8,082 nucleotides of DNA from Bacilli bacterium (GTDB taxonomy: Bacteria; Bacillota_I; Bacilli_A; RF39; UBA660). A model generated the notes under the pieces. The model saw nothing but the letters and a program-made list of their open reading frames with translations. It was not told where the DNA came from and did not search any database. Each line of letters opens with the position of its first letter. Position 1 is the first letter of the stretch. Position numbers and translations under genes: made by a program. Below are positions 1 through 6,120 of the stretch, in pieces. The stretch spans positions 1-8,082 of the forward strand of contig JAIKYM010000090.1 of the NCBI GenBank assembly GCA_024683115.1, in the 5' to 3' direction.

Positions 1-885
1 TAGAAATATATGTTAAAAAAGGCATTAATAAAAGAATGTTCTATATTATTAATCTAAAGTTAAATGATAATAAGGAAGCTTATAAATTAATAAGCAGATA
101 CATGCATTGTAAAGTAAAAAAAGCTGATGATATAATTGATAACTTTAAAAAGATAAATGTGTTTTTAGATACATATGGTTGTGTTCCCTCACCAAGTACA
201 ATATCTGTACTAATAAAAAATGATGTAGCCTTTAAAGATATGGTTGAATCATTATTTAATCAATATGAAGATAATATTAAAAACGGTGAATTAGATGATT
301 TATTTGATATTCCACTTATTATTCTATCTATAGATACGTATTGCGAAGATAGAGGAATAGAAATAAAATCTAATGATTATAAATCATTAGAGAAATTAAA
401 TATTAATGAATCTAAGTATGAAGAAATAGATAGTGTCAAAATGTGTTTAAGGGAATATACAAATAAACCTTTACTAACACTTAAAGAAGCAAGAGAATTA
501 TTCACAATATTAAAATATGGTGTTGAAGGAAAAACAGAAGAAGAGACTGAAGTTAAACAACCAACTATACCACAACAAACTAATGCACAATTTGATTATA
601 TTAATCTACCAGCATTTGCAACAATGTTAAATAATCTATCACAACCAGATTATACTATTGCTGCATTAAGATTTGGATATGTAAATGGTAGATGTTATTA
701 GTCTGGTGAAATATCTAATTTTTTAGGTATAGATGAAGCAAGAATTTAATCAAGTTGTAACAAGTATTTTATCTGATTATAGAAATAGTATTAACGAGTA
801 TATGAACTATGTTATTCAACATATTACTGATGCTCCAAAGACTAATGATGGTACTGCAAAAATCAGAAAGAATAATGTTAATTAA
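1..885 (+). pseudogene. Broken sigma-70-like (region 1.2 / region 4) gene, 5' end outside window
   Basis: The frame is open to the left edge, so the gene begins outside the window; the ATG at 36 is internal. It reads to a TAG at 699-701. Past the TAG the same frame continues with sensible sequence (SGEISNFLGIDEARI) to a TAA at 747-749, and the +1 frame then carries on with NQVVTSILSDYRNSINEYM to a TAA at 883-885. Removing one T from the run at 745-747 restores R-I-N-Q-V-V. Counting from the ATG at 36, residues 132-160 (DSVKMCLREYTNKPLLTLKEA) resemble sigma-70 region 1.2. Residues about 195 onward (TIAALRFGYVNGRCY, then the helix-turn-helix-like GEISNFLGIDEARI) resemble region 4. Between them is a short acidic/Gln-rich linker, with no visible region 2 or 3. 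The N-terminal 125 residues look helical and are unassigned. It was probably a sigma-like regulator and is now inactive or truncated; sequencing error cannot be excluded. The family assignment is moderately sure. Confidence 0.62.
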
Positions 886-896
886 AATAGTGAAAT

Positions 897-921
897 AAGA
901 GTATTAATATACTCTTTTTTT
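897..921 (+). terminator. Rho-independent terminator after the sigma-like gene
   Basis: A perfect 8-base stem, AAGAGTAT (897-904) and ATACTCTT (909-916), encloses the loop TAAT and is followed by a T tract to 921. It lies 11 bases after the restored stop at 885, which supports the view that the sigma-like gene originally ended there and not at the TAG at 699. Confidence 0.85.
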
Positions 922-944
922 CATTTATTTTTGTATTATAAATA

Positions 945-953
945 TGATATAAT
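945..953 (+). promoter_or_regulatory. Extended -10 promoter for the parA operon
   Basis: TGATATAAT at 945-953 is a perfect extended -10 element (TG-N-TATAAT). The region 17 bases upstream is T-rich (TTTATT around 925-930) without a good -35 box, so the TG extension probably compensates. Transcription would begin near 960, giving a leader of about 30 bases before parA. The same 12-base string ATATGATATAAT occurs at the second promoter of the window. Confidence 0.65.
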
Positions 954-988
954 TAATAATGTACAAGTAGAAAGTGGATGAGATATTT

Positions 989-1780
989 ATGGGAAAAATT
1001 ATATCATTAGTAAATCAAAAAGGTGGAGTAGGAAAAACAACTGTTGCAATCAATTTATCTGCTGCTTTAGGTAAATTAGGTAAAAGAACTTTACTTGTTG
1101 ATTTAGATCCACAAGGTAATTCATCAACTGGATTGGGAATTAATAAAAGTGATATAAATGGTAAATCAACATATGAATGTCTAGTAGGTACAGTTCGTCC
1201 TCAAGACGCTGTTATTACTACAAGATTCACAAATCTATTTGTTATGCCATCTACTATAAATTTAGCTGGTATTGATTTTGAATTTAGAGATAAGTTGGAT
1301 GCTGATAAGATGTTCAATATTAAAGGACAACTTAAAGAAGTATTAAATGAAATTAAACGTGGATATGACTACATAATAGTTGATTGTCCTCCAAACTTAG
1401 GTACTCTAACAATGAATGCATTAGTTGCATCAGATGCACTAATAATACCTGTTCAATGTGAATTCTTTGCACTTGAAGGTATTACACAGTTATTAAATAC
1501 TATTATTAGTACACAAAAGAAGTTAAATCCAAGACTTCAAGTAGAAGGAGTATTACTAACTATGTTAGACTCTCGTACTAATTTAGGTATGGATGTTGTT
1601 GAAGAAGTTAGAAAGTTCTTTGGCGATAAAACTTTCGATACAATTATTCCAAGATTAATAAGACTTGTTGAGGCACCATCACATGGAGAACCTATTAATG
1701 TATATGATCCAGAGAACCGTGCTACTATAGCATTCCAAAATTTAGCTAAGGAGGTTTTATTAAGAGATGAAAGAGACTAG
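989..1780 (+). CDS. parA: Chromosome partitioning ATPase ParA/Soj
   Basis: This is a ParA-type deviant Walker ATPase of 263 residues, the usual length of chromosomal Soj/ParA. Visible motifs are the deviant Walker A KGGVGKTT (residues 11-18), Walker A' LLVDLDPQGN (35-44), Walker B YIIVDCPP (about 128-135) and the family motif SHGEPI (231-236). Family knowledge: ATP-dimerised ParA binds the nucleoid non-specifically, ParB stimulates its ATPase, and the pair segregates or regulates the replication origin region. The ATG at 989 is preferred because GGATGAG (976-982) sits 6 bases upstream; a GTG at 974 would add five residues but has a weaker site. It overlaps parB by 14 bases and heads an operon. 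No N-terminal DNA-binding extension is present, so this is the chromosomal rather than the plasmid P1-type protein. Confidence 0.96.
   Translation: MGKIISLVNQKGGVGKTTVAINLSAALGKLGKRTLLVDLDPQGNSSTGLGINKSDINGKSTYECLVGTVRPQDAVITTRFTNLFVMPSTINLAGIDFEFRDKLDADKMFNIKGQLKEVLNEIKRGYDYIIVDCPPNLGTLTMNALVASDALIIPVQCEFFALEGITQLLNTIISTQKKLNPRLQVEGVLLTMLDSRTNLGMDVVEEVRKFFGDKTFDTIIPRLIRLVEAPSHGEPINVYDPENRATIAFQNLAKEVLLRDERD
1748..1754 (+). promoter_or_regulatory. Ribosome binding site for parB inside parA
   Basis: A full AAGGAGG lies inside the 3' end of parA, 12 bases before the parB ATG at 1767. The spacing is longer than optimal, but it supports independent or coupled initiation of parB at 1767. Confidence 0.7.
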
Positions 1781-2654
1781 AAGAGCATTAGGAAAAGGAT
1801 TAGAGCAATTATTTTCTTCAGAGCAAGTAGACTTTGATGCATTTGAACATGAAATCATTAAAAGTACACCTAAGAATGAAATAGTTGAAATACCATTATC
1901 TGAAATAAGAAGTAATCCTTATCAACCAAGAATTCATTTTGATGAAGAAGCATTAAATGAATTGGCTGAATCTATTAAGGAATCTGGTGTATTATCACCA
2001 ATTCTTGTTAAAAAGAGCATAAAGGGATATGAACTTATTGCTGGTGAAAGAAGAACTAAAGCTTCTCGTTTAGCAGGCTTAGAAACTATTCCAGCAATTA
2101 TTAAAGATTTTACAGATCAAGAGATGATGGAAATCGCTATCTTAGAGAATACTCAAAGAGAAGATTTATCACCTATTGAAGAAGCTCAAGCATATAAAAA
2201 CTATATGGAAATGGTAGATATTACTCAAGAAGAGTTAGCTAATAAATTTAAGAAGTCTAGAAGTTACATTACTAACTTATTAGGTTTATTAAAATTACCT
2301 AAAGATATTCAAAGAGATGTAACTAATCATAATATATCTATGTCACATGCTAGAGTATTATCAAAACTAGATGATAGTGATCAAATTGAAGAATTAGCTA
2401 ATAAGATTAAGAGTGAAGGATTATCAGTTAGAGAACTTGAAGAATTATCTCAAAAGACTGATGTTAAAAAGAAAAATCCTATTAAAACTAAGCATGCTGA
2501 AGTATCTTCTAGATATAGAATATATGAAAATGTTATGAGAGAAAAAATAGGTAATAGAATAAGTATAAAAGCTGGTAAAATTATTATTCCATTTGATACT
2601 GATAAAGATTTAGATAGAATAATGGAAATATTAGACATTGAAGTTGGTGAATAA
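1767..2654 (+). CDS. parB: Chromosome partitioning protein ParB/Spo0J
   Basis: ParB/Spo0J family protein of 295 residues, near the usual size. The N-terminus carries the basic ParA-contacting motif (RRALGKGLEQLF, residues 5-16). The ParB/Srx CTPase domain follows, with SNPYQPR (49-55), GERRTKA (93-99) and ENTQREDLSPIEEAQAY (127-143). A helix-turn-helix segment (TQEELANKFKKSRSYITN, 153-170) would read parS, and the C-terminal part (about 245-295) should be the dimerisation domain. Known role: ParB loads as a CTP-dependent clamp at parS, spreads, stimulates ParA and recruits SMC. The variant GERRTKA keeps the Gly, both Arg and the Ala expected in the CTP motif. It starts 14 bases before the parA stop and ends 2 bases before the channel gene. 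I see no consensus parS in the window, so the target sites lie elsewhere. Noc is a close relative, but adjacency to parA favours ParB. Confidence 0.95.
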   Translation: MKETRRALGKGLEQLFSSEQVDFDAFEHEIIKSTPKNEIVEIPLSEIRSNPYQPRIHFDEEALNELAESIKESGVLSPILVKKSIKGYELIAGERRTKASRLAGLETIPAIIKDFTDQEMMEIAILENTQREDLSPIEEAQAYKNYMEMVDITQEELANKFKKSRSYITNLLGLLKLPKDIQRDVTNHNISMSHARVLSKLDDSDQIEELANKIKSEGLSVRELEELSQKTDVKKKNPIKTKHAEVSSRYRIYENVMREKIGNRISIKAGKIIIPFDTDKDLDRIMEILDIEVGE

Positions 2655-2656
2655 TT

Positions 2657-3457
2657 ATGAATGAAATAACTCAATTTTTATTATCCGAAAAGTTTATTAC
2701 AACTGTAATAACTATATTGATCTCTTCAATAATTATTTTAATTATTAAAAGAGCAAGGAATAAAATTGAAATTAGCAATTCAGCAAGTATTAAAACAAAA
2801 AAGAGAAACACTATGGTTTCTTTAATATCAAATATTATTATATATGCAATATTATTACTTGCAATAGTTATTATCTTATCTAAGTGGGGTATAGATGTTT
2901 CTGCGATAGTTACATCACTTGGAGTTGTAGGTATTGTTGCAGGTCTTGCCTTACAAGATGCATTAAAAGATATAATAGCCGGGTGCAATATAATAGCTGA
3001 TGATTATTTTGTTGTAGGTGATATTGTTACTTATGATAATTTCACAGGAACAGTTGTTGAATTTGGATTAAAGAAAACTAAGATTAAGGCTGTAGATGGT
3101 ACAGTTCTAGTATTAGCAAATAGAGAAATATCTAAGATTATTAATTTATCTACATCTGATACTACTTGGTATTTAAATATACCTGTGGCATATGAACATT
3201 CAGAAAAAGAAGTAGCTAAAGTTATGGAAGGTATTTTAAAAAGAATACAAGATACTGAATTAACTACAAAGGAGCCTGAATATTTGGGAATTAATGATTT
3301 CTGTGATTCAAATATAAATTATTTATTATCAGCTTCATGCAAAGCAAAAGATAGATTTGCATTTAGAAGAGAAATACTTAAAATTGTTAAAGAAGAATTT
3401 GATAATAAGGGTATAAAGATTCCATATCCTCAAGTGGAGGTACATGATGGAAAATAA
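2657..3457 (+). CDS. mscS: MscS-family small-conductance mechanosensitive channel
   Basis: A 266-residue MscS-type channel, close in size to the E. coli protein. Three hydrophobic segments are visible at about 13-31, 55-75 and 82-113. The third is the pore-lining helix, with the Gly/Ala-rich stretch GVVGIVAGLALQDALKDIIAG (residues 89-109; 20 of these are the family's conserved core). The beta domain begins with FVVGDIV (118-124), and the C-terminus carries the hallmark IPYPQ (GIKIPYPQVEVH). Known role: it opens under membrane tension and releases solutes during hypo-osmotic shock. It starts 2 bases after parB with only a weak ribosome binding site (GGTGA, 2646-2650), suggesting translational coupling. 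Its last 11 bases overlap the DUF951 gene. Its presence in a parAB operon looks like positional conservation rather than a shared mechanism. Assignment is firm; whether it is a true MscS orthologue or a YkuT-like paralogue is not decided. Confidence 0.94.
   Translation: MNEITQFLLSEKFITTVITILISSIIILIIKRARNKIEISNSASIKTKKRNTMVSLISNIIIYAILLLAIVIILSKWGIDVSAIVTSLGVVGIVAGLALQDALKDIIAGCNIIADDYFVVGDIVTYDNFTGTVVEFGLKKTKIKAVDGTVLVLANREISKIINLSTSDTTWYLNIPVAYEHSEKEVAKVMEGILKRIQDTELTTKEPEYLGINDFCDSNINYLLSASCKAKDRFAFRREILKIVKEEFDNKGIKIPYPQVEVHDGK
3436..3440 (+). promoter_or_regulatory. Ribosome binding site for the DUF951 gene
   Basis: GGAGG lies inside the 3' end of the channel gene. Spacing is 3 bases to the ATG at 3444 and 6 bases to the ATG at 3447, so it favours the second start. 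Confidence 0.65.
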
Positions 3458-3647
3458 TTTTAGATTAAATGATAAAGTAATAATGAAGAAACCTCATGCT
3501 TGTGGTAGCAATGAATGGGTTATTACAAGAGTAGGGGTAGATATAAAAATAAAATGCATTAAATGCGCACACGAAATAATGATGGACAGATTAGAATTTA
3601 TAAAGAAAGTTAAAGGAGTTATAAATGAAGACAATAAAGAAAATTAA
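3447..3647 (+). CDS. DUF951 family small zinc-ribbon-like protein
   Basis: A 66-residue protein matching the DUF951 pattern. It has VIMKKPHACGSNEW near the N-terminus, then ITRVGVDIKIKC, CIKCAHEIMMDR and a basic end. Residues His17, Cys19, Cys37 and Cys40 could hold a metal; this is inference from spacing. Two ATGs are adjacent, at 3444 and 3447. The second is chosen because the GGAGG at 3436-3440 is then 6 bases upstream instead of 3. The gene overlaps the end of the channel gene by 11 bases and the transporter start by 23. In Firmicutes, DUF951 genes are commonly found near parB and ychF; here the next gene is a transporter. Function is unknown; some databases annotate these as putative nucleic-acid-binding proteins. 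Confidence 0.9.
   Translation: MENNFRLNDKVIMKKPHACGSNEWVITRVGVDIKIKCIKCAHEIMMDRLEFIKKVKGVINEDNKEN
3612..3618 (+). promoter_or_regulatory. Ribosome binding site for the AbgT transporter
   Basis: AAAGGAG lies inside the DUF951 reading frame, 6 bases before the ATG at 3625. It fixes the transporter start and shows that the 23-base gene overlap is real. Confidence 0.75.
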
Positions 3648-5166
3648 TAATAAAGTTCTTTTACATCCTATAATGAGTTTTATGATTTTAATTGGTTTAA
3701 CTATCGTTATAAGTGGTGTTTTAGATTTTTTTGATGTATCAGTTAGTTATGCAAAAGTTAATACTAAGACTGGTAGTGTAGAACAAACATTAATTACAGT
3801 TGAATCTTTATTTAATCTAAGTGGTATTAAGTATATATTCTCAAATACTGTATCAAACTTTGTTAACTTTGCTCCATTGAGTATGTTATTGATCTTATTA
3901 ATAGGTCTATCAATTATGGATGAAAGTGGATTCTTAAATACATTCTTCTTTGTATTAACTAAGAAGATACCTAAGTTCTTAGTAACATTTATATTTACTG
4001 TATTATGTATATTGTTTAGTATAACTGGTGATATCACATTTATGGTATTTATACCTCTTGCTGCATTATTGTTTAAATATGGTAAGAGAAATCCAATAAT
4101 AGGCATTATTCATGCATTTGCTGCCTGTGGATTAGGTATTGGTATGCATGTATTCATAAGTAGTATTGATTCGTCTTTAATTAATACTACAATGCAAGCT
4201 GCAGAATTAATTACAAGTAATACAACTATTAGTTCATTATCAATGGTATGGATTATGATTCCTGCATTAGTAATTGGAGCTATAGTATTAACATATATTA
4301 CTGAATCAATTACTGCACCTAGATTTAAATATGAATTAGAAGAAAATGAGGTAGTTGAAGATAAAGATTCATTAACTCGTAGAGAATTAAGAGGATTAAT
4401 ATTCGCAGGAGCTGGAGCATTAATATATATTATTATATTCATATATAACATTATTCCTAAAGTTCCATTTGGTGGTAATCTTCTAGATTATTCACAATCA
4501 AGATATATTGATAAATTATTCGGAGTTGATTCATTCTTTAACTCGGGTTATGTATTTGTTATAACAATTTTATTTTTTATATGTGGATTCTTATATGCCA
4601 TAGGAGCTAAGAAGATTAGTAATCATCGTGAACTATGTAATTACTTCTCACATTCATTAGATGATATTGGTAAAGTAATAGTATTAGTGTTCTTTGCATC
4701 AACATTTATTTCATTGTTAAAGTATACTAATATTGGTGAATTAGTAACAGCATCTTTAGTTAATGTAATATCTAAAGTAAGCTTTACTGGAGTTCCATTG
4801 TTAGTGTTGTTGTTCTTTGTTAGTATGATATCAACAATACTATTACCATCATTAACTAATAGATGGTCAATTATGGCTCCTACTGTAGTTCCTTCAATGA
4901 TGACAGCAGGATTTACTCCTGTATCAGTACAATTAATATTTACTGTTGGATCATCAATCGGATATATCTTAACACCAGCTATGGCATACTATGTTATATA
5001 TGTTTCTTACTTAGAAAAATATAATAAAGATGGTACTGGATTAAGAAAGAGTTTAAGTTACTTAGTACCTTATTCAGTAGGTATTATGATTATGTGGTTA
5101 CTACTATTAATACTATTCTATATAGTTAAGATTAACATAGGTGTACGTACTGGAATGATATTATAA
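3625..5166 (+). CDS. AbgT-family transporter (p-aminobenzoyl-glutamate / drug efflux type)
   Basis: A 513-residue polytopic membrane protein of the length usual for AbgT transporters. Family-like stretches are IKYIFSNTVSNFVNFAPLS (68-86), the following GLSIMDESGF (94-103), the aspartate segment ISSIDSSLINTT (178-189), the cytoplasmic-looking charged loop ending TRRELRGL (251-258), and the re-entrant segment RWSIMAPTVVPSMM (413-426) followed by GYILTPAMAYY. Known members: E. coli AbgT imports p-aminobenzoyl-glutamate, and MtrF/YdaH export sulfonamides and folate precursors. Of the YdaH functional residues I recall (Asp180, Trp400, Pro418, Arg426), the Asp (182), Trp (414) and Pro (432) are present, but the Arg position holds Thr440. 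Substrate is therefore uncertain. It is the last gene of the parAB operon, followed immediately by a terminator. Membrane-embedded, likely dimeric by family knowledge. Confidence 0.85.
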   Translation: MKTIKKINNKVLLHPIMSFMILIGLTIVISGVLDFFDVSVSYAKVNTKTGSVEQTLITVESLFNLSGIKYIFSNTVSNFVNFAPLSMLLILLIGLSIMDESGFLNTFFFVLTKKIPKFLVTFIFTVLCILFSITGDITFMVFIPLAALLFKYGKRNPIIGIIHAFAACGLGIGMHVFISSIDSSLINTTMQAAELITSNTTISSLSMVWIMIPALVIGAIVLTYITESITAPRFKYELEENEVVEDKDSLTRRELRGLIFAGAGALIYIIIFIYNIIPKVPFGGNLLDYSQSRYIDKLFGVDSFFNSGYVFVITILFFICGFLYAIGAKKISNHRELCNYFSHSLDDIGKVIVLVFFASTFISLLKYTNIGELVTASLVNVISKVSFTGVPLLVLLFFVSMISTILLPSLTNRWSIMAPTVVPSMMTAGFTPVSVQLIFTVGSSIGYILTPAMAYYVIYVSYLEKYNKDGTGLRKSLSYLVPYSVGIMIMWLLLLILFYIVKINIGVRTGMIL

Positions 5167-5190
5167 AACAAGGAAATTTCCTTGTTTTTT
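5165..5190 (+). terminator. Terminator closing the parA-to-AbgT operon
   Basis: A perfect 24-base palindrome at 5165-5188 centred on AAATTT, with arms built on ACAAGGAAA and TTTCCTTGT, runs into T residues to 5190. It begins inside the AbgT stop codon. About 10 base pairs can form with an AATT loop. Read on the minus strand it also has flanking T residues, but no minus-strand gene ends here. Confidence 0.85.
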
Positions 5191-5197
5191 AACTTTT

Positions 5198-5228
5198 TTG
5201 ATAACAATTATTAAAGATATGATATAAT
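5198..5228 (+). promoter_or_regulatory. Promoter for the thioredoxin-like gene
   Basis: A perfect extended -10, TGATATAAT, lies at 5220-5228. TTGATA at 5198-5203 could serve as the -35, with a long 19-base spacer. Transcription would start near 5235, leaving a very short leader before the ribosome binding site. It separates this gene from the preceding operon, which ends at the hairpin just upstream. Confidence 0.65.
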
Positions 5229-5242
5229 AGATATAGTAATTT

Positions 5243-5249
5243 AAGGAGG
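5243..5249 (+). promoter_or_regulatory. Ribosome binding site deciding the start of the thioredoxin-like gene
   Basis: AAGGAGG is 8 bases before the ATG at 5258 but only 2 bases before the in-frame ATG at 5252. The spacing selects 5258, giving a protein starting MKKFFKS, a normal signal-peptide n-region. Confidence 0.8.
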
Positions 5250-5257
5250 AAATGGTT

Positions 5258-6073
5258 ATGAAGAAATTTTTCAAGTCAATTTTAGTTTTACTACTAATAC
5301 TATTACCAGTTACATTTGCAAGTGCAAAGAAAACTACTAAGACTACAACACAAGCTGCATCTGCACCTAGCGTAGTAGATATGTATATTTTCTACGGCGA
5401 TGGATGTAGTCATTGTGCTGAATTAGAAGAATACATTAAAACTAGTTTAAGAAGTGATTCTAGAGTTAAGGATATCGTTAGAATAACATACTTTGAAACA
5501 TGGTATGATACAACTAACCAACAATTCTTATCTGCAGTATCTCAAGAACTAGGAACAGAAATTAAAGGAGTTCCATTCATCTTAATTGGAGACCAAACAT
5601 TCAGTGGTTTTGGTGGACAAATGGGTGAAGATCTTGTTGCTAAGATTGTTGAACAATCTAAGAACAACAAATATGTTGATGTTATTGCAAAAGTAAAAGC
5701 ATCAAGTGGAATTACTCCAGTTTCATCTGATCCTGAAAACAAGGGAGCAGCTACTGAAACTGAAAAGACTGACTCTTCAAAAAATGACATTATAGGATAT
5801 GTAATCCTTGGTATAACAGTAGTAATAATTCTAATCATAATCTTCACTAGAACATCTGATGATGATGAAGATGATGATGACGATGAAGATGATGATGACG
5901 ATGAAGAAGATGAATCTGAAGATGAAGAAGAATCTGATGAAGATGATGATGAAGACGAAGATGAATCTGAAGACGAAGAAGAAGAAAAAGTAGTTGAAGA
6001 AAAAAAGACTAATAAGAAGACTGCAACAACAAAGAAGAAAACAACTAAGCGTAGTGCAAAGAAAAGAAAGTAA
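5258..6073 (+). CDS. Exported membrane-anchored thioredoxin-fold protein with acidic and lysine-rich tails
   Basis: A 271-residue protein. Residues 1-23 form a signal peptide or anchor (MKKFFKS, hydrophobic core, then TFASA), followed by a Thr/Ala-rich linker. Residues about 39-145 are a thioredoxin-like domain with the redox motif CSHC (50-53) in FYGDGCSHCAELEEYI and the cis-proline loop GVPFILIG (104-111). A low-complexity linker leads to a transmembrane helix at about 178-197. Residues 201-243 are 40 Asp/Glu and 3 Ser, with EDESEDEEE occurring twice (217-225, 234-242). Residues 249-271 have 13 Lys/Arg of 23. Predicted topology puts the redox domain outside and the charged tails inside. Probable role: thiol-disulfide exchange on exported proteins; the direction (oxidase, reductase or isomerase) is not readable. 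The tail function is unknown. It is monocistronic, with its own promoter and terminator, convergent with the LCP gene. Confidence 0.85.
   Translation: MKKFFKSILVLLLILLPVTFASAKKTTKTTTQAASAPSVVDMYIFYGDGCSHCAELEEYIKTSLRSDSRVKDIVRITYFETWYDTTNQQFLSAVSQELGTEIKGVPFILIGDQTFSGFGGQMGEDLVAKIVEQSKNNKYVDVIAKVKASSGITPVSSDPENKGAATETEKTDSSKNDIIGYVILGITVVIILIIIFTRTSDDDEDDDDDEDDDDDEEDESEDEEESDEDDDEDEDESEDEEEEKVVEEKKTNKKTATTKKKTTKRSAKKRK
5858..5986 (+). repeat. Low-complexity GAT/GAA trinucleotide tract encoding the acidic run
   Basis: The tract is almost entirely GAT, GAA and GAC codons. It contains an exact tandem duplication of an 18-base unit (GATGAAGATGATGATGAC at 5864-5881 and 5882-5899), followed by a partial third copy. 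Such tracts may vary in length between strains by slippage in multiples of three. It is coding, not intergenic. Confidence 0.85.
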
Positions 6074-6079
6074 TAATAG

Positions 6080-6108
6080 AAAAGTTCAATCATTAGATTG
6101 AACTTTTT
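6080..6108. terminator. Hairpin terminator between convergent genes, probably bidirectional
   Basis: A perfect 12-base stem, AAAAGTTCAATC (6080-6091) and GATTGAACTTTT (6096-6107), has loop ATTA. On the + strand five Ts end the structure; on the - strand four Ts follow the stem. It sits 7 bases after the thioredoxin-like stop and 12 bases beyond the LCP stop on the other strand, so it can serve both genes. Confidence 0.85.
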
Positions 6109-6120
6109 ATTTGTCTTATT

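Noticed and set aside
699..701. TAG read through as a recoded amino acid (for example pyrrolysine)
   Set aside because: A second lesion, a one-base frameshift 45 bases later, is not explained by recoding, and no recoding signal or machinery is visible. parA in this window also ends at TAG.
974..988. GTG start at 974 for parA
   Set aside because: The ATG at 989 has GGATGAG at good spacing and gives the canonical short N-terminus before the Walker A motif.
3744..4451. Two minus-strand reading frames opposite the AbgT gene
   Set aside because: They mirror the hydrophobic codons of the transporter, lack start signals and resemble no family.
5858..5986. CRISPR-like or satellite repeat array
   Set aside because: The repeats are adjacent codon-level triplets within a clear coding frame, with no spacers.
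5542..6093. Minus-strand reading frame with a long Ser run opposite the thioredoxin-like gene
   Set aside because: It is the mirror of the GAT/GAA acidic tract, has no ribosome binding site and runs through the terminator. It is a shadow.
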